A stretch of 64,000 nt of DNA from Flagellimonas abyssi (GTDB lineage Bacteria; Bacteroidota; Bacteroidia; Flavobacteriales; Flavobacteriaceae): contig NZ_JAHZSV010000012.1 of the NCBI RefSeq assembly GCF_019457905.1, forward strand, positions 62,001 to 126,000. Direction: 5' to 3'. Below the pieces are notes generated by a model. The model saw only the letters and a list, made by a program, of their open reading frames with translations, had not been told where the DNA came from and searched no databases. Shown here in pieces: positions 23,491 through 32,202 of the stretch (positions are counted from its first letter, which is position 1; each line of letters begins with the position of its first letter). The position numbers were made by a program, and so were the translations under genes.

Positions 23491-24318
23491 ATGGAATTAA
23501 AAATTGCCATACAAGGAATAAAAGGTTCGAACCATCACCAGGTTGCCAAAGATTTTTTTGGAGAGAACATTGAATTGCTCGAGTGCAGCTCTTTTGATGC
23601 CGTAATCGACAGTTTGATCATAGGTGCTGCCGATAAAGGAATCATGGCCATCGAAAACTCTATCGCTGGTTCCATTATTCCGAATTACAATTTGGTCTAC
23701 CATAACAATATTCATGTAATCGGTGAACATTACTTGAACATTCACCACAATCTTATGGTATTGAAAGGAAGAACTTTTGATGATATCCAAGAGGTACATT
23801 CGCACCCAATGGCGCTGTTGCAGTGCAAGGAGTTCTTTAAAGCTCATCCGCAGATCAAGTTAGTGGAAAGCGTGGATACTGCCGAAACCGCGAAACGGAT
23901 TCAGGAAGAAGAACTTGAGCATATTGCCGCGATTGCGCCTAAAATGGCGGCCGAACTATACAATCTAGAAATAATCGCGGACAACATTCAAACCATTGTG
24001 AACAATTCCACAAGGTTTATCATTCTAAAAAAACAGAACAAAGTACTGCCGGAAGAAGAAATCAACAAGGCATCAATACGATTTATTACCGATCACAAAA
24101 GAGGGAGTTTGGCCACGGTGTTGAACGTAATGAGCGATTGCAATATGAACCTTACCAAGATTCAGTCCTTACCGGTAATCGAGACACCTTGGAAGTATGC
24201 TTTTTTTGTGGATGTGACTTTTGATAAATACAAGCACTTTGCCAAAACCAAATCTTTGATGCAGATCATGGCGGAGGATTTTAAGGTTTTGGGAGAGTAT
24301 AAAAATGCATTGTTGTAA
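23491..24318 (+). CDS. pheA: Prephenate dehydratase
   Basis: A 275-residue enzyme with an N-terminal dehydratase domain (IAQGSN-like start IQGIKGSNHHQVAKDFF; MAIENSIAGSI) and a C-terminal ACT domain from about residue 195 (RGSLATVLNVMSDCNMNLTKIQSLPV) for phenylalanine feedback. It converts prephenate to phenylpyruvate. There is no fused chorismate mutase: that activity is on the last gene of the operon. First gene after the attenuator. Confidence 0.93.
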   Translation: MELKIAIQGIKGSNHHQVAKDFFGENIELLECSSFDAVIDSLIIGAADKGIMAIENSIAGSIIPNYNLVYHNNIHVIGEHYLNIHHNLMVLKGRTFDDIQEVHSHPMALLQCKEFFKAHPQIKLVESVDTAETAKRIQEEELEHIAAIAPKMAAELYNLEIIADNIQTIVNNSTRFIILKKQNKVLPEEEINKASIRFITDHKRGSLATVLNVMSDCNMNLTKIQSLPVIETPWKYAFFVDVTFDKYKHFAKTKSLMQIMAEDFKVLGEYKNALL

Positions 24319-25460
24319 TGAAGACAGCAGATAGGTTAAATACCGTACAAGAGTATTACTTCTCCAAAAAATTAAGAGAGGTCAGGGGATTAATGGCCGA
24401 GGGCAGGCCCATTATCAATATGGGAATCGGAAGCCCGGATTTGTCCCCATCACCACAGGTATTGGAAACCCTTAGGGATTCCATTGTCGAGGCTGGGGCA
24501 CATCAATACCAGAGCTACCAAGGATTGCCACAGCTGCGGGAGGCGATTTCGGATTTCTATCAGCAGAAATTTGGGGTAAGCGTAGACGCATCAACGGAGA
24601 TTCTGCCATTAATGGGTTCCAAAGAAGGAATCATGCACATCAGCATGGCTTTTTTAAATGAAGGTGATGAGGTATTGCTGCCCAATCCCGGATATCCTAC
24701 CTACGCATCCGTGACCAATTTAGTGGGAGGAAAAGCTGTTACCTACGATTTGAAGGCTGAAAATGGTTGGTTTCCAGATTTAGAGGAATTATCCCAAAAG
24801 GATTTATCGAAGGTGAAGCTAATGTGGGTGAGCTACCCGCATATGCCAACCGGAGCTACTGCTTCCTTGGAACAGCTCAAGTTATTGGTGGATTTTGCCA
24901 AGAAGAACGATATCCTTTTGGTAAACGACAACCCGTACAGTTTTGTCCTGTCGAATAATCCGACCAGCATACTTTCAATCGAGGGAGCGAAGGAATGCAC
25001 CTTGGAATTGAACAGTTTAAGCAAGACATTCAACATGGCGGGGTGGCGTGTGGGGATGGTGCTTGGTAGTGCAGAACATATCAACGCAGTATTGAAAGTA
25101 AAGAGCAATATGGATTCCGGAATGTTCTACGGTATTCAAAAGGGTGCCATTGCCGCTTTGCAAAGTGGCCCCGAATGGTTCGAGGAACTAGATAAGGTGT
25201 ATACCAAGCGACGTGAACTGATGTTCCAATTGGCTGATAAATTAGGTTGTACGTACGATAGAAATGCCGTTGGCATGTTTGTTTGGTGCAAACTACCGGA
25301 AGGTGCCAAGGGTTCAGAAGAATTTATAGATGAAGTGTTGCACGATAAAGATATTTTTATTGCCCCCGGAACCATATTCGGGAGCAATGGCGAAGGCTAT
25401 ATTCGTTTTTCACTTTGCGTGAGCGAAGAAAAAATCAAGGAAGCCATAGAAAGATTTTAG
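24318..25460 (+). CDS. PLP aminotransferase (class I/II) of aromatic biosynthesis
   Basis: A 380-residue fold-type I aminotransferase with the PLP lysine in NSLSKTFNMAGWRVG near residue 237. Its ATG overlaps the last base of the pheA stop, so the two are translationally coupled. In this operon it most likely transaminates phenylpyruvate and 4-hydroxyphenylpyruvate to Phe and Tyr. Sequence alone would also allow an aspartate- or LL-diaminopimelate-type substrate. Confidence 0.85.
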   Translation: MKTADRLNTVQEYYFSKKLREVRGLMAEGRPIINMGIGSPDLSPSPQVLETLRDSIVEAGAHQYQSYQGLPQLREAISDFYQQKFGVSVDASTEILPLMGSKEGIMHISMAFLNEGDEVLLPNPGYPTYASVTNLVGGKAVTYDLKAENGWFPDLEELSQKDLSKVKLMWVSYPHMPTGATASLEQLKLLVDFAKKNDILLVNDNPYSFVLSNNPTSILSIEGAKECTLELNSLSKTFNMAGWRVGMVLGSAEHINAVLKVKSNMDSGMFYGIQKGAIAALQSGPEWFEELDKVYTKRRELMFQLADKLGCTYDRNAVGMFVWCKLPEGAKGSEEFIDEVLHDKDIFIAPGTIFGSNGEGYIRFSLCVSEEKIKEAIERF

Positions 25461-25463
25461 ATT

Positions 25464-26324
25464 ATGAAAGTAGTTATCATAGGTGTTGGATTGATTGGCG
25501 GTTCTTTTGCCAAGGATGTAAAAAAACTACATCCGGAAGCGGAAATCATTGGGATGGACAAAAGTGATGCTCATTTGGACGAGGCACTTCAACTTCAAAT
25601 CATAGATAAAAAGGGCGACTACCAAGATTTGTCAACGGCCGATTTGGTCTATGTGAGCATCCCTGTGAATGTTTTGGTCACCGAACTGCCTAGAATTTTG
25701 GACGCTGCTGGGGATGAAACTGTAGTAATGGATGCAGGCTCCACCAAGCGCCTGATCTGTGAGCAAGTTGCCGACCACCCAAAACGAAGGAACTTTATGG
25801 CATGTCACCCCATTGCAGGTACCGAGTTTTCTGGTCCGACCGCGGCTTTGGAAGGGTTATATAGTGGCAAGACGATGATTATTTGCGAGGTCGAAAAAAC
25901 AGCTTTTAAGCTTCAGGAACCAGCATTGGCCATTTTTCAGGAAATCGGTATGCGAATTCGGTACATGAACCCCGAAGCCCATGACAAACACATTGCCTAC
26001 GTCTCTCATTTATCACACATTAGCTCTTTTATGTTGGGAAAGACAGTTATTGAGAAAGAGAAAAATGAGCGTGATATTTTTGACATGGCGGGAAGTGGTT
26101 TTGAGAGCACCGTTCGTTTGGCGAAAAGCTCTCCGGATATGTGGACGCCGATTTTTGAGCAGAACAAGGACAATGTTGTGGAAACGTTGGAAGAGTACAT
26201 CGAGAACCTCACGAGGTTCAAGCAACTGATCGTGGACAACGATTTCGAAAATGTCCATCAAGAAATGAGTAATACCAATAAAATAAAACAAATACTAAAA
26301 GGAATACCACTTACTAAAAAATAG
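25464..26324 (+). CDS. tyrA: Prephenate dehydrogenase
   Basis: A 286-residue enzyme with the NAD(P) motif VIIGVGLIGGSFA at the N-terminus and the conserved CHPIAGTEFSGP near residue 114. It makes 4-hydroxyphenylpyruvate for tyrosine. It starts 3 bases after the aminotransferase stop. There is no fused ACT or chorismate mutase domain. Confidence 0.93.
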   Translation: MKVVIIGVGLIGGSFAKDVKKLHPEAEIIGMDKSDAHLDEALQLQIIDKKGDYQDLSTADLVYVSIPVNVLVTELPRILDAAGDETVVMDAGSTKRLICEQVADHPKRRNFMACHPIAGTEFSGPTAALEGLYSGKTMIICEVEKTAFKLQEPALAIFQEIGMRIRYMNPEAHDKHIAYVSHLSHISSFMLGKTVIEKEKNERDIFDMAGSGFESTVRLAKSSPDMWTPIFEQNKDNVVETLEEYIENLTRFKQLIVDNDFENVHQEMSNTNKIKQILKGIPLTKK

Positions 26325-26332
26325 AGAGTATT

Positions 26333-27415
26333 ATGGAAAACAAAAAGGAAATGAGGAAATGGTTGGATGACATGAATTTGGGTCATCCCTTGGTAATTGC
26401 AGGTCCATGTAGTGCCGAAACCGAAGATCAAGTGCTGAAGATTGCACATGAACTTAAAGATACCGATGTGAATTACTATCGTGCCGGAATCTGGAAACCA
26501 AGAACTCGTCCTGGAAACTTTGAGGGAGTTGGAGCCATTGGATTAAAGTGGTTGCAAAAAGTCAAGGAAGAAACAGGTTTGAAAACCGCGACCGAAGTGG
26601 CCAATAGAGCACACGTAGATTTGGCGTTGGAGTATGATGTAGATCTATTGTGGATCGGGGCACGTTCCACCGTAAGCCCGTTCATCATCCAAGAAATTGC
26701 AGATGCTTTGGAAGGGACCGATAAAATTGTGTTGGTGAAAAACCCGGTAAACCCAGACCTTTCATTATGGTTGGGTGCTGTTGAGCGTTTGTACTCTGCC
26801 AATATTGAGAAATTGGGTGTGATCCATAGAGGTTTCTCCACCTATGAAAAAACGAAGTACAGAAACATTCCAGAATGGCAATTGGCCATTGAGTTACAAA
26901 CCAAGTTTCCTGATTTGCCTATCATAAATGATCCTAGCCACATTACTGGTAAGCGTGATATGATTTTTGATGTATCGCAAACTGCATTGGACTTGAACTT
27001 TGATGGTTTAATGATCGAAACACATTACGACCCGGACAATGCTTGGAGTGATGCTGCACAGCAAGTAACCCCAAAAACATTGGTTCAGATTATGAAAGAT
27101 CTTCGAATTAGAAAGGAAACCGATGAGGAGGCTGAATATAACAGCAAGTTGACCAACCTCAGGGCTCAAATCGATGTGTTGGATAATCAATTGATTGATT
27201 TGCTAGGAAAACGAATGAAGGTGTCCGATGGTATCGGTGAATTGAAAAAACAAAAGAACGTTGCCGTACTTCAGAGTAACCGATGGAACGCCATTTTGGG
27301 CAACATGATCTTGGAAGGAGAGCAAAGAGGCTTGAGCGAGGAATTTATCCTGAAAATGTTCAAGGCCATCCACCAGGAATCCATTAACCACCAAGAAAAG
27401 ATAATCAACGCGTAA
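26333..27415 (+). CDS. Bifunctional DAHP synthase / chorismate mutase (AroQ type)
   Basis: A 360-residue fusion. Residues ~1-265 form a KDO8P-synthase-like DAHP synthase (VIAGPCSAE; YRAGIWKPRTRPGNFEG; INDPSHITGKRD). Residues ~270-360 form an AroQ chorismate mutase (LRAQIDVLDNQLIDLLGKRM). It catalyses the first shikimate step and the chorismate-to-prephenate branch step, feeding the two prephenate enzymes encoded upstream. The fused mutase usually serves as the allosteric domain in this family. Last gene of the attenuated operon. Confidence 0.93.
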   Translation: MENKKEMRKWLDDMNLGHPLVIAGPCSAETEDQVLKIAHELKDTDVNYYRAGIWKPRTRPGNFEGVGAIGLKWLQKVKEETGLKTATEVANRAHVDLALEYDVDLLWIGARSTVSPFIIQEIADALEGTDKIVLVKNPVNPDLSLWLGAVERLYSANIEKLGVIHRGFSTYEKTKYRNIPEWQLAIELQTKFPDLPIINDPSHITGKRDMIFDVSQTALDLNFDGLMIETHYDPDNAWSDAAQQVTPKTLVQIMKDLRIRKETDEEAEYNSKLTNLRAQIDVLDNQLIDLLGKRMKVSDGIGELKKQKNVAVLQSNRWNAILGNMILEGEQRGLSEEFILKMFKAIHQESINHQEKIINA

Positions 27416-27440
27416 CAAGATTTTTTAAGCTGGTATTTCT

Positions 27441-27488
27441 AAAGCCGCCCTTGGTCAAAATTATTTTGGCACCAATGGCGGTTTTTTT
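27441..27488 (+). terminator. Terminator of the aromatic operon
   Basis: AAAGCCGCC with GGCGGTTTT forms the outer stem, with an inner TTGGT/ACCAA helix, followed by seven T. It lies 26 bases after the DAHP synthase stop. Confidence 0.88.
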
Positions 27489-27547
27489 GCTTTAAACTGT
27501 AACGATCAAGAAAAAGGGTCATCTTTCAAAAGTAAAAACACTCTATC

Positions 27548-28222
27548 ATGAAAAAAATATACACACTGAGCCTTCTATTGTTGCCCTTGTTCATGTTTTC
27601 ACAACGAATCATTGATACGGAAGTGGGGGAATTCAACAAAATCAAGGTTTTTGATTTGATCGAGGTCAATTTGATTCAATCTGATGAGAACAGGATTATG
27701 ATCAAAGGCTGGAATGTTGACGATATCCAATGGGTCAACAAAAACGGGGTCTTGAAACTGAGAATGCAATTGGACAAAAAGTTTCAGGGCGAGGATACTA
27801 TGATCGAGGTCTATTATACCAATCTCGATGTTATAGATGGTAACGAAGGCGCACAAATTACTTGTAACGAGATGGTGCAAAAAAGTAAGATTGAGTTGAG
27901 GGCCCAAGAGGGCGCTATGATCCGCATAGGTATGGATGTTGATTATGCCGAGGTGCGTGCGGTTACTGGTGGAATTGTAAAAGCTTCGGGACTGGCCAAA
28001 AACCAGAGTGTTGTATTGAACACGGGCGGAATTTTTGAAGGTCGTGAACTTAGGACCACTACTACCGATGTTAAAATTTCAGCTGGTGGCGAAGCCGATG
28101 TGTTTGCTTCGGAAATGGTAGATATCAATGTAAAGGCCGGGGGTGATGTTTATGTATATGGAAACCCAGAAACGGTCCATAAAAAAACCTTTGTAGGCGG
28201 AAGAGTCTATATTAAGGATTAA
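27548..28222 (+). CDS. Secreted GIN-domain (DUF2807) protein
   Basis: A 224-residue protein with a signal peptide (MKKIYTLSLLLLPLFMFSQ) and a head GIN domain of short repeating beta-strands (FNKIKVFDLIEVNLIQ; AGGEADVFASEMVDINVKAG). It is probably exported to the periplasm or cell surface. Function is unknown. It is a distant relative of the lipoprotein at 18714-19517, but has no lipobox. Monocistronic, with a terminator right after it. Confidence 0.78.
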   Translation: MKKIYTLSLLLLPLFMFSQRIIDTEVGEFNKIKVFDLIEVNLIQSDENRIMIKGWNVDDIQWVNKNGVLKLRMQLDKKFQGEDTMIEVYYTNLDVIDGNEGAQITCNEMVQKSKIELRAQEGAMIRIGMDVDYAEVRAVTGGIVKASGLAKNQSVVLNTGGIFEGRELRTTTTDVKISAGGEADVFASEMVDINVKAGGDVYVYGNPETVHKKTFVGGRVYIKD

Positions 28223-28239
28223 TGAAACTTGTTGCCAAT

Positions 28240-28271
28240 AAAATGCCCTCCAATTTTGGAAGGCATTTTTC
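28240..28271. terminator. Bidirectional terminator between convergent genes
   Basis: AAAATGCCCTCC pairs with GGAAGGCATTTT with one mismatch, with A on the left and T on the right of the stem. It can serve both the GIN-domain gene and the minus-strand secreted protein gene. Confidence 0.82.
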
Positions 28272-28291
28272 TTTTCGGCAATCGCCCATAT

Positions 28292-28732
28292 TTATTTTTT
28301 GAAGATGTATCGGGTAATAAAAATACCCTGGCCGTCACCTTTTCCACCTTCGCTTTCCACACCACTCACCACAAAGGCCAGTTCCCATCCGTTGGAAACC
28401 ATGTCGTTGATCATGGAAGTGATCATGGCGTCGTTGGCCGCAATGTTCTGGAAACGAATACCGCCAATGTTGTAAAAGTTCAAAAGTTTGGTTTCTTCAA
28501 AATTCTTCACTCGGATTTCGCTCCTGTCAGATTTGTTCCTTGAGTTGTCATCCTCGGTCTGGACACTCGTAAATTCTTTATAATCTTTCTCTTCCAGTGC
28601 ATTAATAATCCTGGATCGTCCCAATCCGTTGGGTACAATGGACTCCACACTTGTAATTACATGGTACTGTTGCGCACTCATGGTAAATGTAGCTGCAAAA
28701 AGCACTACTGCAGCCAAAACGATTTTTTTCAT
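28292..28732 (-). CDS. Secreted protein of unknown function (DUF4177-like)
   Basis: A 146-residue protein with a signal peptide (MKKIVLAAVVLFAATFTMSAQ). The mature part ends in NDMVSNGWELAFVVSGVES and ITRYIFKK, which recalls the small DUF4177 fold (GWEL motif followed by a final beta-strand). I do not recognise a function. A -7 element TATCTTTG is on the minus strand at 28767-28774. Confidence 0.65.
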   Translation of the reverse strand: MKKIVLAAVVLFAATFTMSAQQYHVITSVESIVPNGLGRSRIINALEEKDYKEFTSVQTEDDNSRNKSDRSEIRVKNFEETKLLNFYNIGGIRFQNIAANDAMITSMINDMVSNGWELAFVVSGVESEGGKGDGQGIFITRYIFKK

Positions 28733-28766
28733 AATAGATTAAGTTAATGATTGTTAAAACTGTTAA

Positions 28767-28774
28767 CAAAGATA
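28767..28774 (-). promoter_or_regulatory. -7 promoter element of the secreted protein gene
   Basis: On the minus strand this reads TATCTTTG, matching TAnnTTTG, 34 bases before the ATG at 28732. Confidence 0.5.
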
Positions 28775-28827
28775 TAGGACGATAAAGAAGGATTGTTGTT
28801 ACTTTGTAATCAAAATATGAACAAATA

Positions 28828-29766
28828 GTGAACGGAACTGTTTATAAATCAACTGGAAGCTGGTATACCATAAAATCTTCGGAGGAAGAATTTTACGAAT
28901 GCCGTATCAAAGGAAAGTTCCGTACACAGGGCATAAAAAGCACCAATCCAGTGGCCGTTGGCGATCACGTAAAATTTGATTTGGAGACCATTGGGGATGA
29001 GACCATCGGAGTAATTTCTGAAATTGGTGAGCGCAAGAATTATATTGTCCGTAGGTCGGTAAAGCTTTCCAAACAGACCCATATTATTGCATCCAATCTG
29101 GATCAAGTGTTTCTATTGGTCACATTGAACAATCCTCCTACATTTACCAGTTTTATAGACCGTTTTCTAGTTACGGCAGAGGCTTATGACATCCCCGTTG
29201 TTTTGCTTTTCAATAAAATGGACTCCTATTCGGAGGAAGAAAAGTTGGAGGTACAATGGTTGATGGATTTATACTCAAAAATCGGTTACAAAAGCATTGC
29301 TATTGAGGCCAAACAGGGAATTAACGTTGACCAAGTAAAAGAGTTGATGTTGGGTGCCACGAGCATGTTCGCGGGACATTCCGGTGTGGGCAAATCAACC
29401 TTAGTGAATGCACTTGAAAAAGGCCTCGAATTAAAGACCGCCGAAATTTCCGAACAGCATATGCAGGGACAGCATACCACTACATTTGCCGAAATGTACG
29501 ACCTATCGTTCGATGCACGAATAATCGATACCCCAGGGATAAAAGGATTTGGTATCGTGGATATGGACAAATATGAAATCGGTGATTATTTCCCGGAATT
29601 TTTTGAATTGAAATCCGAATGTAAATTCAATAATTGCCTGCATTTGGATGAACCCAAATGTGCCGTAAAGGAAGCCTTGGAGAATGATGAGGTTGCTGCC
29701 AGTAGGTATAGGAGCTACGTGCAAATGGTAACAGGAGATGAAGATAATCCATACAGGGAAAGATAA
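28828..29766 (+). CDS. rsgA: Ribosome small-subunit-dependent GTPase A
   Basis: A 312-residue circularly permuted GTPase. An N-terminal OB-fold is followed by the G-motifs in permuted order: NKMD near residue 129, then GHSGVGKSTLVN near residue 188, then DTPGIKGFG. A C-terminal zinc site follows with CKFNNCLHLDEPKC. It helps late 30S maturation. The start is GTG at 28828; an ATG at 28817 runs into a stop two codons later. Confidence 0.95.
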   Translation: MNGTVYKSTGSWYTIKSSEEEFYECRIKGKFRTQGIKSTNPVAVGDHVKFDLETIGDETIGVISEIGERKNYIVRRSVKLSKQTHIIASNLDQVFLLVTLNNPPTFTSFIDRFLVTAEAYDIPVVLLFNKMDSYSEEEKLEVQWLMDLYSKIGYKSIAIEAKQGINVDQVKELMLGATSMFAGHSGVGKSTLVNALEKGLELKTAEISEQHMQGQHTTTFAEMYDLSFDARIIDTPGIKGFGIVDMDKYEIGDYFPEFFELKSECKFNNCLHLDEPKCAVKEALENDEVAASRYRSYVQMVTGDEDNPYRER

Positions 29767-30219
29767 ATGAGGACAGTATTGCAAAGAGTTTCAAAAGCTA
29801 GCGTAACCGTTGAGGAAGAATTGATTTCATCCATAGGTCATGGGCTTTTGATATTGTTGGGTATCGAAGATGCCGATACCAAAGAGGATATAGACTGGTT
29901 GACCAATAAAATTCTCAACCTCCGCATTTTTAATGATGAAAATGAGGTAATGAACCGCTCCGTGATGGATGTAGATGGGGAAATTATCGTGGTAAGTCAG
30001 TTTACCTTGCATGCCCAGACCAAAAAAGGAAATCGTCCTTCATATATAAAGGCGGCGAAACCAGATATAGCAGTTCCGATGTATGAAGATTTCGTGCAGG
30101 TTTTGGAGCAAAAACTCGGCAAAAAAGTGGGGACCGGAGTTTTCGGTGCCGATATGAAAGTGGAATTGCTCAATGATGGTCCGGTTACCATTACCATGGA
30201 TACAAAAAACAAAGAATAA
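29767..30219 (+). CDS. dtd: D-aminoacyl-tRNA deacylase
   Basis: A 150-residue protein of standard DTD length. It starts MRTVLQRVSKASVTV and has the two active-site motifs SQFTL (near residue 77) and NDGPVTI (near residue 137). It removes D-amino acids and glycine wrongly attached to tRNA. It begins at the base after the rsgA stop, so the two are co-transcribed. Confidence 0.95.
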   Translation: MRTVLQRVSKASVTVEEELISSIGHGLLILLGIEDADTKEDIDWLTNKILNLRIFNDENEVMNRSVMDVDGEIIVVSQFTLHAQTKKGNRPSYIKAAKPDIAVPMYEDFVQVLEQKLGKKVGTGVFGADMKVELLNDGPVTITMDTKNKE

Positions 30220-30300
30220 TTGCATTTGGTCGAAAAAATTATCCCAATCGTAGGAATTTAAGCACTTTAGTTCAGCCGTAACTAACCTTTTGCTAAACCA

Positions 30301-32202
30301 ATGCGCTTCTATTTATCGACCCTTCTTGCCTTATTGGTCCATTTATCCTATTCACAAAATTTTAATACCAGTACAATACCCAAAGAGCTTTTGTCACATG
30401 CCGATGCTGTTGTTAGGTTGGATAGAACAGACGTTGTTGTTGAGGCTAGGAATAGAATGAACGTTACCAGTACACGTGTTGTGACCGTGCTCAACGAGAA
30501 CGGTAACGAACATGTGCAGGCCTATGCATTTTACGAGAAAAATGATAAGATTTCCGAATTGGAGGCAATTGTTTACAATGACCGTGGTGAAGAAATAAAA
30601 AAAATAAAGAAGCGTGATTTTTTAGATCAGAGTGCCATTAGTGGCGGTACACTTTACTCCGATTCCAGGGTGCTTGTATTGCAGTATACGCCAACCCAAT
30701 ATCCTTATACGATTGAGTTCAGAAAGGAATACGTTACACCAAACACGGCTTTTGCACCAAATTGGTCATTTTTGGAGGACTATAGGATTGGGGTCGAAAG
30801 TTCGGAATTTTCTTTTATAGTCGAATGCGGTATTCCGTTTAGGCATAAGGAGCTCAATTTTGATGGTTATGACATAAAAGTGTCTCAACTCCCCAATGGT
30901 ATTAAGTATTCCGGTCAAAATATGTCAGCCTTTGAAAGAGAGCCATTGTCCCCGTCATTTCAAGATTTTGTCCCTCAGGTTAAGGTTGCCCTTAACCAAT
31001 TTCATCTAGAAGGTGTAGATGGTGAAGCGGAGACATGGGAAGATTTAGGCAAATGGATGAACGATGAGCTCTTGTACGGTAGAGATCAGCTTCCAGAGGG
31101 CACAGTGCAATATGTGCAAAACTTGGTGAGGAATATTGATGATCCGTTGGAAATTACAAGAAAGGTATATGAATATGTTCAAGAAAATACTAGATACATC
31201 AGTGTTCAACTTGGTATTGGTGGATGGATGCCCATTAGTGCTGCCGATGTGGATAGGGTTAAATATGGTGATTGTAAGGGACTTACCAACTACACCAAGG
31301 CACTTTTAAAGGCAGTTGGGGTGGAATCTTACTATACTGTTGTACACGCCGGTAGTCAAATGAAAAGCTTGGATGAAGATTTTCCGTCCATGCAAGGTAA
31401 CCACGTATTCTTGAACGTTCCTTTGGGCAAGGAACAGGTTTGGTTGGAGTGTACCAGTCAGACGACACCTGTGAATCATTTGGGAACATTTACGGACAAC
31501 CGGAATGTTCTCAAAATTACTCCGAATGGCGGTGAGCTGGTCAGGACAAAGGTGTATTCCGATGGGGAAAATTATCAGAAAACCGAAGGTGAGTTTACTA
31601 TTGTCGATAGTAAAAATGTTGTTGGAAAGGTAAAAATTTTTTCTAAAGGATATCAATACGACCAAAAATATTGGAGGGAGACAAGCACAAGGTCCGAACA
31701 AGAAGAGTTCTACAAATCTTACTGGAACTATGTGCCCAATTTAAAGCTCGGTGAGGTAAATTTTCAGAATGATTCCCAAAAGATAGAATTTATTGAACAA
31801 GTTGATTTTAGTTCTAACAACTATTTATCACAGGCTGGTGATGATTTGCTATTGGCCCCCAACTTTTCCAACAGAAATCTCGGTGTTCCGGATAGGGTAA
31901 GAAAAAGAAAAAGGGAAGTGGTTATTAAACGGGGCTATTTGGACGAAGATGAATTCTTGATTAACCTGCCCGAAGGTTATATACCGGAAAGTCTTATGCT
32001 ACCCGTGAGAGTCGAGACCAAATTTGGAACCTATTCCATGTCGATTCTTCCAAAGGAGCCAGGGGTAATGTTATATAAGAGAAAACTGCTGGTTAAATCC
32101 GGCCAATATCCCAAAGAAGATTATGATGCGTACCGGGATTTTAGAAAAACGGTCGCGAGATATGACAATACCAAAATCATTCTAACTAAAAAGCAATCAT
32201 GA
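30301..32202 (+). CDS. DUF3857/transglutaminase-like protein 1
   Basis: A 633-residue exported protein with a signal peptide (MRFYLSTLLALLVHLSYSQ). An N-terminal DUF3857 beta domain is followed by a transglutaminase-like core with C325 in YGDCKGLTNY and H368 in NHVFLN. The usual third-residue region reads WLECTS. It may act on peptides in the periplasm; substrate unknown. It is the first of three tandem paralogues, and the only one that keeps the catalytic Cys. Its last four bases overlap the start of the next. Confidence 0.82.
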   Translation: MRFYLSTLLALLVHLSYSQNFNTSTIPKELLSHADAVVRLDRTDVVVEARNRMNVTSTRVVTVLNENGNEHVQAYAFYEKNDKISELEAIVYNDRGEEIKKIKKRDFLDQSAISGGTLYSDSRVLVLQYTPTQYPYTIEFRKEYVTPNTAFAPNWSFLEDYRIGVESSEFSFIVECGIPFRHKELNFDGYDIKVSQLPNGIKYSGQNMSAFEREPLSPSFQDFVPQVKVALNQFHLEGVDGEAETWEDLGKWMNDELLYGRDQLPEGTVQYVQNLVRNIDDPLEITRKVYEYVQENTRYISVQLGIGGWMPISAADVDRVKYGDCKGLTNYTKALLKAVGVESYYTVVHAGSQMKSLDEDFPSMQGNHVFLNVPLGKEQVWLECTSQTTPVNHLGTFTDNRNVLKITPNGGELVRTKVYSDGENYQKTEGEFTIVDSKNVVGKVKIFSKGYQYDQKYWRETSTRSEQEEFYKSYWNYVPNLKLGEVNFQNDSQKIEFIEQVDFSSNNYLSQAGDDLLLAPNFSNRNLGVPDRVRKRKREVVIKRGYLDEDEFLINLPEGYIPESLMLPVRVETKFGTYSMSILPKEPGVMLYKRKLLVKSGQYPKEDYDAYRDFRKTVARYDNTKIILTKKQS